From positions 372,001-436,000 of the forward strand of contig VJWM01000118.1 in NCBI GenBank assembly GCA_010909165.1: a DNA stretch of 64,000 nucleotides. Direction: 5' to 3'. The position numbers and the translations under genes are program-made. The notes beneath the pieces are model-generated. The model was not told the origin of the DNA. It made no database searches and saw only the letters and a list, made by a program, of their open reading frames with translations. Below are positions 1 through 14,279 of the stretch, piece after piece; the stretch's first letter is position 1, and each line of letters starts with the position of its first letter. This DNA comes from Anthoceros angustus. Its lineage: Eukaryota; Streptophyta; Anthocerotopsida; Anthocerotales; Anthocerotaceae.

Positions 1-401
1 TCTTGGGATACTCTTCCTCGCTAGAGACCTCCGTCTCTTCTTCTTGGACGACCGCTCCTCCTCAAGACACCTCCGATTGGTCTTCCTCCTCCTCAAGACT
101 CTTCCTCCTGAGTCCGAACCCCGCTTCTTCTTCTTCTTGCCTCCTTGGCGGTTCTTTATCCTCGATGTAGCGATTCCTCGTAGTTTTCGGCCGCTCGACC
201 GCCTTGCCCACGTCCTTCTCGGCTAGCGGCGGGCGTGCGCCATGGGTTTGGCTAGACCGCCGCGAACCACCGCATCGCTTGCATCGTGGTATGGGTTGGA
301 TGCCGATCCTCGGGCATAGAACCGCTCGATGTCTGAGCCCGGCTTCTCCTTCTTCCTCGCTTGATTTTCCAACTTTGATAATACATACCCCTCCGGTCGA
401 T

Positions 402-810
402 CCTCGAAACCGTTCTAAGAAGGCATTTTCAAAGCTTCAAACGAGGCGGGTGGGGCATTCTCCTGGTCGGTACTTTCTCCGATACCATTGAGCTTGCCCC
501 TGAGAACCCCTTGGAAAAGCTGGATGAGCCGCGCCTCCTCTCCGTTGAAGTTGGCTTTGGACATGAAGTCCTCCACAAAGGTCTCGCATCCGCTCCTTCT
601 TCCCTCGAAACCGTTCTAAGAAGGCATTTTCAAAGCTTCAAGCAGGCGGGTGGGGCATTCTCCGGTGGTCGGTACTTTCTCCGATACCATTGAGCTGTCC
701 TCGGAGAACCCCTTGGAAAATTTGGATGGTGCGTCGACTCCCTCTCCGTTGAAGTTGGCTTTGGACATGAAGTCCTCCACAAAGGTCTCGCATCCGCTCC
801 TTCTTCCCTC
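402..810. repeat. Tandem duplication, about 200-bp unit
   Basis: A block beginning CCTCGAAACCGTTC occurs near 402 and again near 603. A second block beginning CCGTTGAAGTTGGC occurs near 542 and 747. The two copies differ by a few indels. Part of the same sequence (GTCCTCCACAAAGGTCTCGC) returns near 1935. This belongs to the decayed GC-rich retroelement region and I see no intact gene in it. Confidence 0.8.
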
Positions 811-2039
811 CGAATATGGAGTACGCTTGTTTGGTCGAGGTAGGGGCCATGGCACGCCATCGATGGGTTAGGCGTTGTCCTACCTTCTTCCGTTGGCGTC
901 CCTTACCCGTACGTTGGTCCGACACCGACCACGTTCTCCCTCCTCGATCGACGGTGCTCTCTGGGTTTGACGTCTCTCTCTCCCTGGCTCGGAGCACGCG
1001 AGGTGACCACGTCCGATCCTCCCGACGGTTCACTCTTGACCGCCGCTCGACCGCCACGCATTCACTTACCTTCTCTTCCTAAGGACGCACTTTGCGACCA
1101 CGCACCGATTTCATTCCAACGGCGCCAAAATGTGGCGGACTTTGCGATGGACCGCGCACAATCCGTGTCGTTGTAGGAAGAAGTCCGTTCCCAAGGGAAT
1201 GATAGGCTGCCATCGGCTTTGTGATTCTACCGCCCTTAGCGCCACCCTCAACACACACACATACTCCTAACTACTCACGCGTTCACCGACAGCTGTGATG
1301 GCCAAACGTTTAAGGACCCGTTCGTCGTTGCCATACATCCTCACGCATCCCCTTTCCTCTCTCCCTCACGCTACACTCTTGGTCTTAGAAAAGACGCGGT
1401 TACTGCCGGACCTCCGTCGTTCGCGGGCCTCTCGTCCGGGCTCTACACGCCTCCCGAGTTCCTCCGGCCACACGCTTCGGGCCGGCCGCTGCTCGACGAG
1501 CACGGGTCATCACCCTTCCCCCGCACACCACAGCGTTAAGTCCGTCACGGGACCTTGATCAATCTCCCGAGTCTGTGCTCGCTGACTCAGACTCACGTTA
1601 GCAAGAAGACTCACAAAGGTCCGCAAGAACGGCATCAACACCAAGAGAAAGATGCTTTACTAGAGCACTCTTATATCTGCGCCCAAGGGCGTCTTTATTA
1701 CACCCCTATTCGAGCCGACAGCCCGGTATACCCTAATCGGCCGCCTACCATCCTATTTCCCCCTATCTCCTTCACATGGGTGGAAGGTCCTGGCCGCCTC
1801 GGAATGGGTGGTCCAATCCCCGTCACAGCACAATCGGATGATCCGTGAGGCGGGCCCTCCTCTCCCGAATCCTGTCAGCTCTGGCGGTCGACAACCGCCA
1901 TTACCGTCATCCTCCTCCGTGGCTCTCCTCGAAGTCCTCCACAAAGGTCTCGCATCCGCTCCCCTAGCGTAAGTCGAAGGGGCTCCTCATCGCCGCAGCC
2001 CCCCTCGAGGTCTGTCTCGACTCCGAACTCGAGTCCGGC

Positions 2040-2200
2040 CATTTCGAGTCCGCCGGCTAGGTCCGACCTTCTGGGTCCGGACCTCGGGTCCGGACACGGG
2101 TCCGGACTGTGGTCCGGACTTACACGGGTCCGGACTGTGGTCCGGAGACTCGGGTCCGGACTGTGGTCCGCCTCCGGTCCGGACAAAGTCCGGACTCACG
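2040..2200. repeat. GGTCCGGACT-rich minisatellite
   Basis: The partly palindromic words GGTCCGGAC and GTCCGGACT recur about ten times in 160 bp with irregular spacing. They lie inside the GC-rich retroelement relic. Open frames through the stretch are low-complexity (Ser/Gly/Pro/Asp) and are not taken as genes. Confidence 0.75.
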
Positions 2201-4904
2201 CCCACCCGGTTTCCTCCCTCACGGACTCCTCCGTGGCTCTCCTCAAGTCCTCCTGCCCGATCGCCGTGACTCCTGGGCCCTCCTTCCATGGTGAGGTGCG
2301 GGTGCTTACCTCGCATCCGCCGCCTCCCTCGCCTCCGGTTGCTCCTCTCCGCCTCCGTCATCTCCAAACAGGGCCACTAGGGTCCTGTCTTTGTCCCGTG
2401 GCCTTCATCTCCTTCCGAGCCTTCCGGTCCGTCCGTTGCGCCGGCCGAGGCTTCTACCGCCTTCGAGCTCGTGGTAATAGGCAAAGTCCGAATCGACTTG
2501 TTGAATTGCCTCTTCCACGTGTGCCCGAGCACCCGATACTCCCTCCGCCATAAGTGTTCCGGAGGGCGTGCCGCCCGGCTTGTTGGGCCACCTCTCGCCA
2601 GACGATACCGGAGCCGGTCAGATCACGCGAGGCTACAAGGCGGCCTCGGTCACCTCCTCGTTGCACCGTTGCTGCCTCCATCTCCTCCTTCCGCCTTTCC
2701 TTTGCCCCTTCCGCCTCCGCCATAGCGCAGCGTTCCCTTCCGCCTTTCTCACCGGACCTTTCTTTCTCGCTCGCGCTCCTCCGCTCATTCCGCCTTTAGC
2801 TCATGACTCCCTCTGTGATACCTCCGTCCAGGCTCGGACTTCCAGCCCTTCAGCAACGCCCAACTCCTTGGATAGTCGCCGATTTTCCTCCGCCTCGACG
2901 GAGCCGAGGCACTATTTCGTGCTCAAGTCGTGGATTCTCTCGTTGAGAATCACCGCCTCCGACGCATCTTGGAGTTGTAGCTCCAGTGTCCTTGCTGCCT
3001 CCATCTGCTGCCGCCTCCCCTCCTGCACTGACTGAGATCTCCTATCTCCCGAGGCCGGCCTCCATCTCCTCCTTCCGCTGGCCTTGCTCGCCCATAGTCA
3101 GGCGGCCTTCGAGTTAGCCTCGGCCTGCACGACTCTCCACCGGCCCGATCACGCTCGTAGTGATCCTGCCGCTTGCCGCGGCCCACTCCTTCGCCGCTTT
3201 ACTGGCCTCGCCCACTTGGCCGCGCCGCCGCCTCCGCCAGTCCCGAGCTCTCTGCTTGTGCCCGGCCTCTTCCGCCTCCGCGCCTTCCCCTTCGCCGCAA
3301 GGTCCTCCGCCCGCTTGGCCTCTGAGCTTGCTTCACTGTCTGACAGTGAAGAACCGGCCCGCCGAACGCCGCCTCGCTCCACCCGGCGCTTCCTTCCTCG
3401 ATCCGAGCGAGGGACTCCGCCTTTCCTTTGCCCCTGGGCCGCCTTCACTTGCTCTTGAGTTCCACCATCCTCCTCGGTGGCCTCCACTTCGGGTCTTCTC
3501 CTCACGGAGACCCCAAAGCATTCCGTCCATGACGGTAGCTGACTCGTGTTTCTTCCACGGCCGCGGTGAGGCCCCACAAAGTCCGTAGTGGAGCCGGCAT
3601 TTCTCCGCCAAGGACCTCCATACCGCAGCCCCGAGTAAGTCCGGACTGGGTTCTCGGACCTAATCGGGACCCTCGGTCACAGTGGTGAGGTCCGAGTCTC
3701 ACCCTCTTGGCCCTCTTGGCCTCTAACTCCTTTGTGCCCTCTTTCTCCGGGCTCGAGGAGGTGAGGGGTCCGGAGCAAGCTCTTTTGCCCCTTCCGCCGG
3801 GAGGGACTGGCTCGGGTGGCCTCCACTTCGGGTCTTCTCACTGTACACGAGACCCCAAAGCATTCCGTCCATGACGGTAGCTGGACTCGCCGTGTTTCTT
3901 CCACGGCCGCGGTGAGGCCCCACAAAGTCCGTAGTGGAGCCGGCATTTCTCGATCCGCCAAGGACCTCCATACCGCAGCCCCGAGTAAGTCCGACCGGGT
4001 TCTCGGACCTAATCGGGACCCTCGTCCCGAGTGGTGAGGTCCGAGTCTCACCTCTTGGCCCTCTTGGCCTCTAACTCCTTTGTGCCCTCTTTCTCTGGGC
4101 TCGGAGGAGGTGAGGGGTCCGGAGCAAGCTCTTTTGCCCCTTCTGTCGGGACAGGACCGGCTCGGTGGCCGCTGACCTCCCGCTCCTTGGGCCACCCTTC
4201 TCGCCTCCTTACCGCCTCTTGACCTCTTGCCACTCCGTGGGCGGGGTACGGCACCTTCCGAGGTGCGCCAGGCGGCACCGCCTTCCGCCTCTTGGCTCCC
4301 GTTGAGTTCGTCGGGGCTCGGCGTCGTGGTTGTTGGTTGGCCGTGCCGGAGCCGCCAACGCCTCCGACGCCTCCTCCGTTCATTACGGCCTTTAGCTCAT
4401 GACTCCCTCTCCAGTGATCGGATACCTCCGTCCAGGCTCGGACTTCCTCCGGCTCATGGCAGCAGCGTCCAACTCCTTGGATAGTCGCGATTTTCCTCCG
4501 TCTTGACGGGCGGGCTACTCTATTTATGCTTTCGAAGTCGTGGATTCTCTCGTTGAGAATCACTGCTGCTCAAGCGCATCTTGGGTTGTAGCTCCAGTGT
4601 CCTTCTTGTCCTCCATCTGCTGCCGCCTCTCCTCTACTTCCTGCGGTGTACTGGGATCTCCTCTTGGCCTCCATCTCCTCCTTCTGGCCTTGCACGCTCC
4701 ATAGCCTTTGCGGCCTTGAGTTAGCCTCGGTCACTGTGACTCTCTCCACGGTTCATCACGTCTGTAGTGATCCGGTCGCTCTCTTGCTGACTTAGGCTCG
4801 CCGCCTTTACAGGCCTCGCCCACTTGGCTCTGGCCGGGCCGCCTCCACCGCCCAGAGCTCTCTGCTTGTGCCGGGCCTCTTCCGCCTCTGCTGCGCTTCC
4901 CTTC

Positions 4905-5650
4905 CTGCAAGGTCCTCCGCTTGGCCTCTGAGCTTGCTTGGTGCCTGGTGAAGAACCGTCTGCTGAACCGCCCGGGCCTCGCGCTCCACCGGCGTTCCCT
5001 TCCTCGATCCGGAGGACTCCGCCTTTCCTTTGCCCCACGGCCGCCTTCACTTGCTCTTGGGTTCCACCATCCTCCTCGGGTGGCCTCCACTTCAGGTCTT
5101 CTCCATTGTACCAGAGACCCCAAAGCATTCCGTCCATGCGGTAGCCGGACTTCGTGTTTCTTCCGGGCAGTGAGGCCCCACAAAGTCCGTAGTGGGGAGG
5201 CATTTCTCGATCCGCCAAGGACCTCCATCATGATCAGAGTCGGTGGGTTCTCGGACCTAATCGGGACCCTCGGTCACAGTGGTGAGGTCCGAGTCTCACC
5301 CTCTTGGCCCTCTTGGCCTCTAACTCCTTTGTGCCCTCTTTCTCACAGGGCTCGGAGGAGGTGAGGGGTCGGGAGCAAGCTCTTTTGCCCCTTCACTGTC
5401 GGGGCAGGCCGGCTCGAGGTGGGGCTGCTGCCGGTGACCTCCACTTGAGCCCTTTGCCCTCCTTACGCCTCTTGACCTCTTGCCACTCGTGGGCGGGGTA
5501 AGTGCACCTGAGTGCGTTGGTAAGCACCGTCTTCCGCCTCTTGGCTCCCGTTGAGTTCGTCGGGGCTCGGCGTCGTGGTTGTTAACTGCACCGGTGCCGG
5601 GCCCTCGGCATCGACTCCCTCCCTCGCTCGGAGGGCACCAAAAGGAGGGA
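4905..5650. repeat. Direct duplication, copy 1 (identical to 6405-7150)
   Basis: Reading line by line, 4921-5640 is the same text as 6421-7140, an exact 1,500-bp offset. Identity breaks just before position 4905 and again near 5650, where a one-base difference appears. The other duplications in this window are only about 85-95% alike, so this copy is either very recent or an assembly artefact. Confidence 0.95.
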
Positions 5651-6404
5651 AGGGGAATCTCCTCCCAAACTTCCACAGGTGGTGAGGGGTTCGCCTGACG
5701 ATGGAGTCCGGAATCCCTCCCGCCGCCCTCCTCCCGAGTCCGCTTGGTCTCAAGGACGACCCCCACCTCGGCGCCTTGCACGCCTACTGCAGTGGCCTCC
5801 ACCTTCCCGAGCGCCTGCAAGCTCTTTTGCCCCTTCACAGCCGGGGCAGGGGCTCGAGGTGGGGCTGCTGCCGGTGACCTCCTGCTCCTTGGGCCACGTC
5901 CCTTCGCCTCCTTACCGCCTCTTGACCTCTTGCCACTCGTAGGCGGGGTAGAATCACGGCACCCGAGGTGCGTTGGTAAGCGGCACCGTCTTCCGCCTCT
6001 TGCTCCCGTTGAGTTCGTCGGGGCTCGGCGTCGTGGTTGTTGGCTCTGGCCGGGCCGCCTCCGCCTTTAGCTCATGACTCCCTCTGTCTTTGCTCGGAGG
6101 GCACCAAAAGGAGGAAGAATCGCCTCCCAAACTTCCACAGGTGGTGAGGGGTTCGCTCGACGCGTATGGAGTCAGGAATCCCTCGGTCGTCCTCCTCCGA
6201 GTCGCTTGGTCTTGAAGGGCGACCCCCACCTCAGGCGCCCTTGCACGCTCTACTCGGGGCCTCCGGCCCCTTGGGCCCCCTCAAGCTCTCCTCCTTCAGA
6301 GCTCGAAATGTCCCCATACATGAATCGTATGGGGTCACCGATGGCGAGGGCTTCGCCCTTAGCTTGTGCCGGGCCTCTTCCGCCTCTGCTGCGCTTCCCT
6401 CTTA

Positions 6405-7150
6405 CTGCAAGGTCCTCCGCTTGGCCTCTGAGCTTGCTTGGTGCCTGGTGAAGAACCGTCTGCTGAACCGCCCGGGCCTCGCGCTCCACCGGCGTTCCCT
6501 TCCTCGATCCGGAGGACTCCGCCTTTCCTTTGCCCCACGGCCGCCTTCACTTGCTCTTGGGTTCCACCATCCTCCTCGGGTGGCCTCCACTTCAGGTCTT
6601 CTCCATTGTACCAGAGACCCCAAAGCATTCCGTCCATGCGGTAGCCGGACTTCGTGTTTCTTCCGGGCAGTGAGGCCCCACAAAGTCCGTAGTGGGGAGG
6701 CATTTCTCGATCCGCCAAGGACCTCCATCATGATCAGAGTCGGTGGGTTCTCGGACCTAATCGGGACCCTCGGTCACAGTGGTGAGGTCCGAGTCTCACC
6801 CTCTTGGCCCTCTTGGCCTCTAACTCCTTTGTGCCCTCTTTCTCACAGGGCTCGGAGGAGGTGAGGGGTCGGGAGCAAGCTCTTTTGCCCCTTCACTGTC
6901 GGGGCAGGCCGGCTCGAGGTGGGGCTGCTGCCGGTGACCTCCACTTGAGCCCTTTGCCCTCCTTACGCCTCTTGACCTCTTGCCACTCGTGGGCGGGGTA
7001 AGTGCACCTGAGTGCGTTGGTAAGCACCGTCTTCCGCCTCTTGGCTCCCGTTGAGTTCGTCGGGGCTCGGCGTCGTGGTTGTTAACTGCACCGGTGCCGG
7101 GCCCTCGGCATCGACTCCCTCCCTCGCTCGGAGGGCACCAAAAGGAGGAA
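6405..7150. repeat. Direct duplication, copy 2
   Basis: Second copy of 4905-5650. The sequence between the copies (5651-6404) contains a third, diverged version of part of the unit, with the GAGGGCACCAAAAGGAGG block near 6100. This indicates repeated rounds of local duplication. Confidence 0.95.
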
Positions 7151-8334
7151 GGGGAATCTCCTCCCAAACTTCCACAGGTGGTGAGGGGTTCGCTCGACGT
7201 ATGGAGTCAGGAATCCTCGATCGTCCTCCTCCCAGTCGCTTGGTCTTGAAGGGCGACCCCCACCTCAGGCGCCCTTGCACGCTCTACTTGGCGGGGCCTC
7301 CGGCCCCGGGCGCCCGTTCAAGCTCTCCTCCTTGAGGAGCTCGAAATGTCCCCATACATGAATCGGTATGGGGTCGGCCCGATGGCGAGGCTTCTCGCTC
7401 CTTAGCTTGCGTGCCTCTGGAGCCGGCGAAGATAATCCTTCCCACCGCCTTCACCGAGCGCATGCGAGAATACCAAGTTATCACCAAGGTGATCCACCTT
7501 GGTGAGGTGTTCCAATGGACAATGATCCGGCTACCGCCCTTACTCGACCGCCCGCAGATCGGATATCAACCATCCGTTGGTTGTCCGCTGCCTGTGCCTC
7601 AAGACGCTCCGTGGCCGGGCCCTATCTTCCCTTCGCCTTAAGGGGCTCGCACCACGCCCCTTCTTCCTCCTTGAGCGGTTGTAGGCCATCCTCGGGACCT
7701 CCAAGGTCCATCGCCTGGTCCTCCGGAGGTTCTTGGATCGGACCTCCTTGTTGGCCGCGCCACATCTTCCGCAAACTCCGGACTAGAGTGTTGGTCCGAC
7801 CATTTGGAACATCCAGATGCCATTCCCCCGCACCACCGCCTCCACCAGGCCCAAGTCCGGATAGCGCCGGGTCACAATGTTGCGCCCACGAGGGTCCATG
7901 GCTCCCAGACTTCCGGCTTTTGGGTGCCATTGCTTTCTCCTCCTCTTGTCAGAGGCGCCGAGTCCGCCGGGCACGATGTTCCTCCTTCGCCGCTGCTCAC
8001 GCTCCAACCTTGACGGTGGCCGCTTGCGATCGGCGCCCAAAAGATAGCGCCAGAGAGCCGGATTATGGAGCGCAAGGGACCGTGAGGATTGTCTGAGGTC
8101 GCTGCAGCGAAATGACCTCCCTCCTCGGCCGCGCTTGTGGAAGTAACTCAAGGAAGGCGCTGTCCAGAATCGCTGTGGGGAACTGCTTTGTTACCCGAGT
8201 CTCGGGAGTATACTCCGAGCCTAGTCCAAGCGCTACCCCAATTTATTCCTCCTTTTCCGCCTTATTTATCCTTCAATCCTAAAAAAAACAGAAACCCTAC
8301 TTATTTCTTAACTCCCCAGGGAAGTGCATAGCCC

Positions 8335-9680
8335 ACATACGCATAAGACATGAATGTTTCAAAGCTGCCAATCCTTCAAGAATAATGTATTTAAAATTTC
8401 TCTTTAGTCAATACACAGAAGAAGTCTTATTCCTATGCATCCTTCATACTATCTACTCTATGCGTGAGGGTGATCCAACTAGCAAATCTAATTTCTGAAC
8501 TGCATTGAGTACCCAGTCCTTGTCAATATCGAGCATTTGGGGCTCAAGCAACATTACTCCTACAACCAAGGCTTCATTTCTGCTCAACAAAAGAAGAGTT
8601 CAATGAGCACTGAACGGTCTAGAAATCTGCCTTACAATACAATATATGCAGATGCTTGCGCAAGTGTGGCATGTGGGGGAAAAATGCTGTCGCATACGCT
8701 AGGATTATTTGAATGAAAATATGCTTGTGCATGAAAATGTTACCAAGCAAAAGGCACATCGACATGAGCACGAGGTATTTGCATCCGATTCCTTTGATTG
8801 GCATGCCATAGTGGACAAGGACGAACCACTTAAGAAGGCAAAGGAGAAAACATCTTCAGTTATGTCTCGATAAATAAGTGAAATATCATGTTACGTCTTT
8901 GGAGGCCCCGAGCTGCTCAAGGGACTGTAAAAAATGAAACATGGGAGGGCTAAAATGTTACTTAAAATTGTAGCAAAGCCTTGCTGTTTCTAGTAGTGTG
9001 AGGATAAAAAGGCTGTACATATAGCCCACCAGGAGCAGTGCCTTCATGTGCGCCTTCGTTCTTTTCTGGAGGAGGACAAATGTTAGTTAGTAAGATGGTA
9101 TAGGGATGAGACCCCGTTCCACAATCTCATGGGCTTCGCGTCCAAGTTAGCCCGCTTGACTGCTCTTTGAGTGTGGTTGGCATGCCTCTTTCGGAGTTGG
9201 TTGCCATGTATTGATCTTTGAGGCATTCGGTCAATGAGATAGGTCCTAGTACTCCTTGTGGGAGTTCGAAGTGACTATGGCAATACATAGAGAAGATGGT
9301 CGGCACTACCCAATTTGCATAGGTCATCTTATGGTGGAACCCATCTGTCAGCAGCTGTCAGAGTGGCGCTGCAACGACATTTTGGCTTGACAGGTGTGCT
9401 CTTTTGTAGAACACTGGAAGGATCAAGCTGCCCACCTTGTGGTCACGAGGGGCATGCTCCCCTCCGTGCTGAAGATTGTCACAATTGGCCTTGCTTAGGG
9501 AAAGCTAGGCTTAGGCTTGCGAGATTAGTTAACCAAAAAAGAAAAAACCCATGCCTTTGTTTCTCGAACTAACTCCCATGTGAGGGAAGTACGGTGGTGG
9601 ATGAGGCTGTCGCGGGGCCACAAACCACTTAATCGAGCTTTGACTGCCTGCGCGTCAAGTGGCTGAGCTATTCCAAGATA
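8335..9680. other. Intergenic DNA, nothing recognised
   Basis: AT content rises sharply after about 8,280, marking the right edge of the GC-rich relic. I see no open frame with protein-like composition, no RNA gene and no clear repeat in this stretch. Confidence 0.5.
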
Positions 9681-9682
9681 TG

Positions 9683-9898
9683 AAGAAGAAGAAGAAGAAT
9701 TTTATTTAAGTCCACTAAGGACGGATTTCCGTCATGGGACTTGGTACTTAACAACTTGTACCATGTTATGCCTAAGCTACTTGCACCAAGGGCATCCATT
9801 CCCTTTAGGCACCCCATCTAAGTACCGATCCAAGCGCGGATGCTTAATAACCACGTTCTTATAAATGTGTGTCCATTTGGCCTAAGCCATTTGGACAC
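9683..9898 (-). mobile_element. Short non-LTR retroposon (SINE-like), minus copy
   Basis: The minus strand runs from GTCCAAATGGCTTAGGCC through GGACTTAAATAAAATTC and ends in a TTC tail. It is about 90% identical to the plus-strand copy at 10264-10500 and has the same 3' end as shorter copies at 15150 and 32880. A constant 3' end, a microsatellite tail and 5' or internal truncation are typical of LINE- or SINE-type retroposition. I could not find convincing Pol III A and B boxes, so it could instead be the 3' end of a LINE. Confidence 0.6.
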
Positions 9899-10263
9899 TG
9901 ACCACATATGGACATATGGCCGCTGAGGTTAAGTCTATCTTCCCATCTTCTCCATGCAATCTCCAACACTTCTCTCTCAAAATATATGCCCAACAACTTA
10001 TCCAGTAATTGAAACATTTCTTGAATTTCCAGTAAAGTATCGTAAATGTTGTGCAAAACTGGGTGTAACATACCAAATTAGTGTTAGACAAAAACCAGCC
10101 ATCATGTAGTTAAGCACATCACAAAAATGCTCTAGTGCACACAAGCTTGTTAGACAAGCATAGCAGCCTACATCCTACAAGTAGCAAGGATGATCATTTA
10201 GGGCAAATCAACAACAAACAGCAGTTGGCACATCTTCATAATCGTGCTAAGAATGGGACTCAT

Positions 10264-10500
10264 GTCCAAATGGCTTAGGCTAAATGGACACACATTAAAT
10301 GGACACACATTTATAAGAATGCCGTAATTAAGCATCCTAAGCTTAGATCAGTACTTAGATGGGGTGCCTGAAGGGAGTGGATGCCCTTGGTGCAAGTAGC
10401 TTAGGCACACCATAGTACAAGTTGTTAAGTACCAAGTCCCATGACGGAAATCCGTCCTTAGTGGACTTAAATAAAATTCTTCTTCTTCTTCTTCTTCTTC
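10264..10500 (+). mobile_element. Short non-LTR retroposon (SINE-like), plus copy
   Basis: Plus-oriented copy of the family at 9683-9898, in inverted orientation with about 365 bp between. It has a small internal duplication of TAAATGGACACACAT near 10285 and ends in (TTC)n. A fragment of its own 3' end (GTGGACTTAAATAAAATTC plus TTC tail) is repeated immediately downstream at about 10508-10540. Transcribed together, the two copies would form a long hairpin RNA. Confidence 0.6.
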
Positions 10501-10684
10501 TCACAATGTGGACTTAAATAAAATTCTTCTTCTTCTTCTTCTCACAATCTTGACAGCACGAGAGAGGCTCGTCTTCGTGCTGTTCTTCCGTCCTCAATTC
10601 TGGTAGAACAGGTATGGATTATCCACCCAAATGGGATCTTTTGTAGGAACTCACCTCTTCCGTTCTAGGTAATGTTCTCGAGTT

Positions 10685-10729
10685 ACAGTGGAGGGGTTTA
10701 ACGCTTCAGTGGAGGGGTTTAACGCTTCA
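10685..10729. repeat. 22-bp direct duplication
   Basis: CAGTGGAGGGGTTTAACGCTTCA occurs twice in immediate succession, upstream of the methyltransferase gene. No function is apparent. Confidence 0.8.
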
Positions 10730-11264
10730 CATATATGCATGAGGGCCCGGTTTGCTATGTGGCGGGGGTGGACTGTGTAGGTCAGTAAAACAGCCTAGTC
10801 CGCCGTACCGAGGCCAAAAAAGCGGCGCGGACTGGGCACCCTAAAAGCAAATCCCAGAAAATCTCTCTAGCAAAAGAAATGATTTATCCAGCCCTATATA
10901 TGCAATGCGCCATTGCCCTACCTGTGGAGCCTGGACTGGTAGCAGGCGCACCGTAGGTGATTCAGTGTGACACGAAAATTAGACGAGACGGGCGTGCTCA
11001 GCTGACGGCGCATGAGGTAGGTAGCTCATTTGACGTTTGTTGATTGTGCAGGTAAGATTCTACCGAGTTTTTGATGTAACGTGCTGTTCCCATTGGTGGC
11101 TTCGGGCAGTGGGCGGGTGCATTGGGTCCCAGGGTCTTGGTGTCTTGCCTCTCCAGATCGGAGGAAGGTTGCTAGGGGATAAAATAGGTCGCGTGCTGCA
11201 ACCCGGTCTTTGCGCAAGTTTCCTTGTTGGCCTTGCATCCAAGGGTGAGGCGTGCAGCTCGGCC

Positions 11265-13351
<2,087 letters not shown>

Positions 13352-14022
13352 TGAGGTGAGCCTGGATCTGTACCTCAGATTGTATTCGTTGCTAGGTTTC
13401 GTAGGGCTTCAGGGTACACTCATGGGTATGAAGTGCCCATGTATTTTTTTTCCCCAGTTTCAAAGATTTATTTTAGCATCACAAGAATGGCAGCTTCTCG
13501 TGTTTATGACAGCTTTTTGTGGAGCTGGTGTCAAGCAGTACTTTCGTCCGGCGTTAGTCTCGTCACATATTGATGCTTGAAGTCCTTGTTTCATGCGTAG
13601 TAGTCGCTGGAAATTTCTTTGGTGGTTCACCCTTTATTCTCGTTCATGCAAAGCCCCTTGAGGATATGATGTGTATTTATTGTCATCTGAAAGACTGACG
13701 CTCATGCTTCAGTATGATGATGTACTTTACTGATCCTCTGAGTTGGTGTTCAGTCTCAGTTATTTATCGCTTTCTGTGATTTTATGATTTCTTAAGACCA
13801 TCTGAACATGTAGGCCATCTGACTGTCTCCGCGGGCCCTCCTGCTCTTGTCCCGCCCCTTTCTGTCCTCGAAGTCTGCGCGATCACGTAGTGACTATCGT
13901 GCTCTACGACAAAATCCGATATCGGGACTAGTGTAAGGGAGCACCGTTGAACGAGAACGTCCATGCGGTCCTAGATACACTGCAAGGATTATTGGCAGGA
14001 CACAGTTTCTATTTCAATCAGA

Positions 14023-14224
14023 GGATTGCTGTTCTCAACCATTGAAGAGAACAGTTTTTCTCAACCTTTAAAGGGGACTGCTTTTCTCAACCTTTAAAGA
14101 GAACAGTTTTTCTCAACCTTTAAAGAGGACTGCTTTTCTCAACCATTACAGGACCGTTTTCCTCAATCATTAGAGGGGACTGTTTTCCTCAACCATTTTA
14201 AAGGACTGCTTTCCTCAATCATGA
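14023..14224. repeat. Minisatellite, about 27-bp unit
   Basis: About seven imperfect copies of a unit resembling GGACTGCTTTTCTCAACCTTT lie in tandem just upstream of the first Gnk2-like gene. Alternate units begin GAACAG or GGACTG. The array is within about 60 bp of the start codon, so it is in the promoter or 5' UTR. Confidence 0.85.
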
Positions 14225-14279
14225 CCATCTGAGTCTCCCATCCATGCGTAATATTTAGTCATCTTTCACGTTCTAAAAG

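Larger units (their letters stand above)
2380..8151 (-). pseudogene. Decayed coiled-coil (gag-like) retroelement coding region
   Basis: On the minus strand this stretch reads as broken fragments rich in Ala, Glu, Arg and Lys (repeated motifs such as AEEARHKQRA and AKWARPVK), with the look of a coiled-coil gag-type protein of an LTR retroelement. Segments recur as a mosaic. The phrase around GAGACCCCAAAGCATTCCGT appears near 3505, 3850, 5115 and 6615, and GTTGAGTTCGTCGGGGCTCG near 4305, 5550, 6008 and 7050. Frameshifts and stops are frequent and no domain is firmly recognised. The minus strand near 8,040 carries TTTTGGGCGCCG, loosely like a tRNA-Asp primer site, so transcription may once have started from the right at about 8.1-8.3 kb. 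The retroelement origin is inferred from the repeats and composition; the exact family is unknown. Confidence 0.45.

Noticed and set aside
1-8300. Many open frames of 60-230 codons on both strands
   Set aside because: Low-complexity, overlapping on both strands and repeated as duplicates. They reflect high GC and few stops. Only a generic decayed retroelement is supported.
9683-10500. Single foldback or MITE element spanning both arms
   Set aside because: The same 3' end with a TTC tail occurs alone and truncated at 15150, so two retroposon insertions in opposite orientation explain it better.
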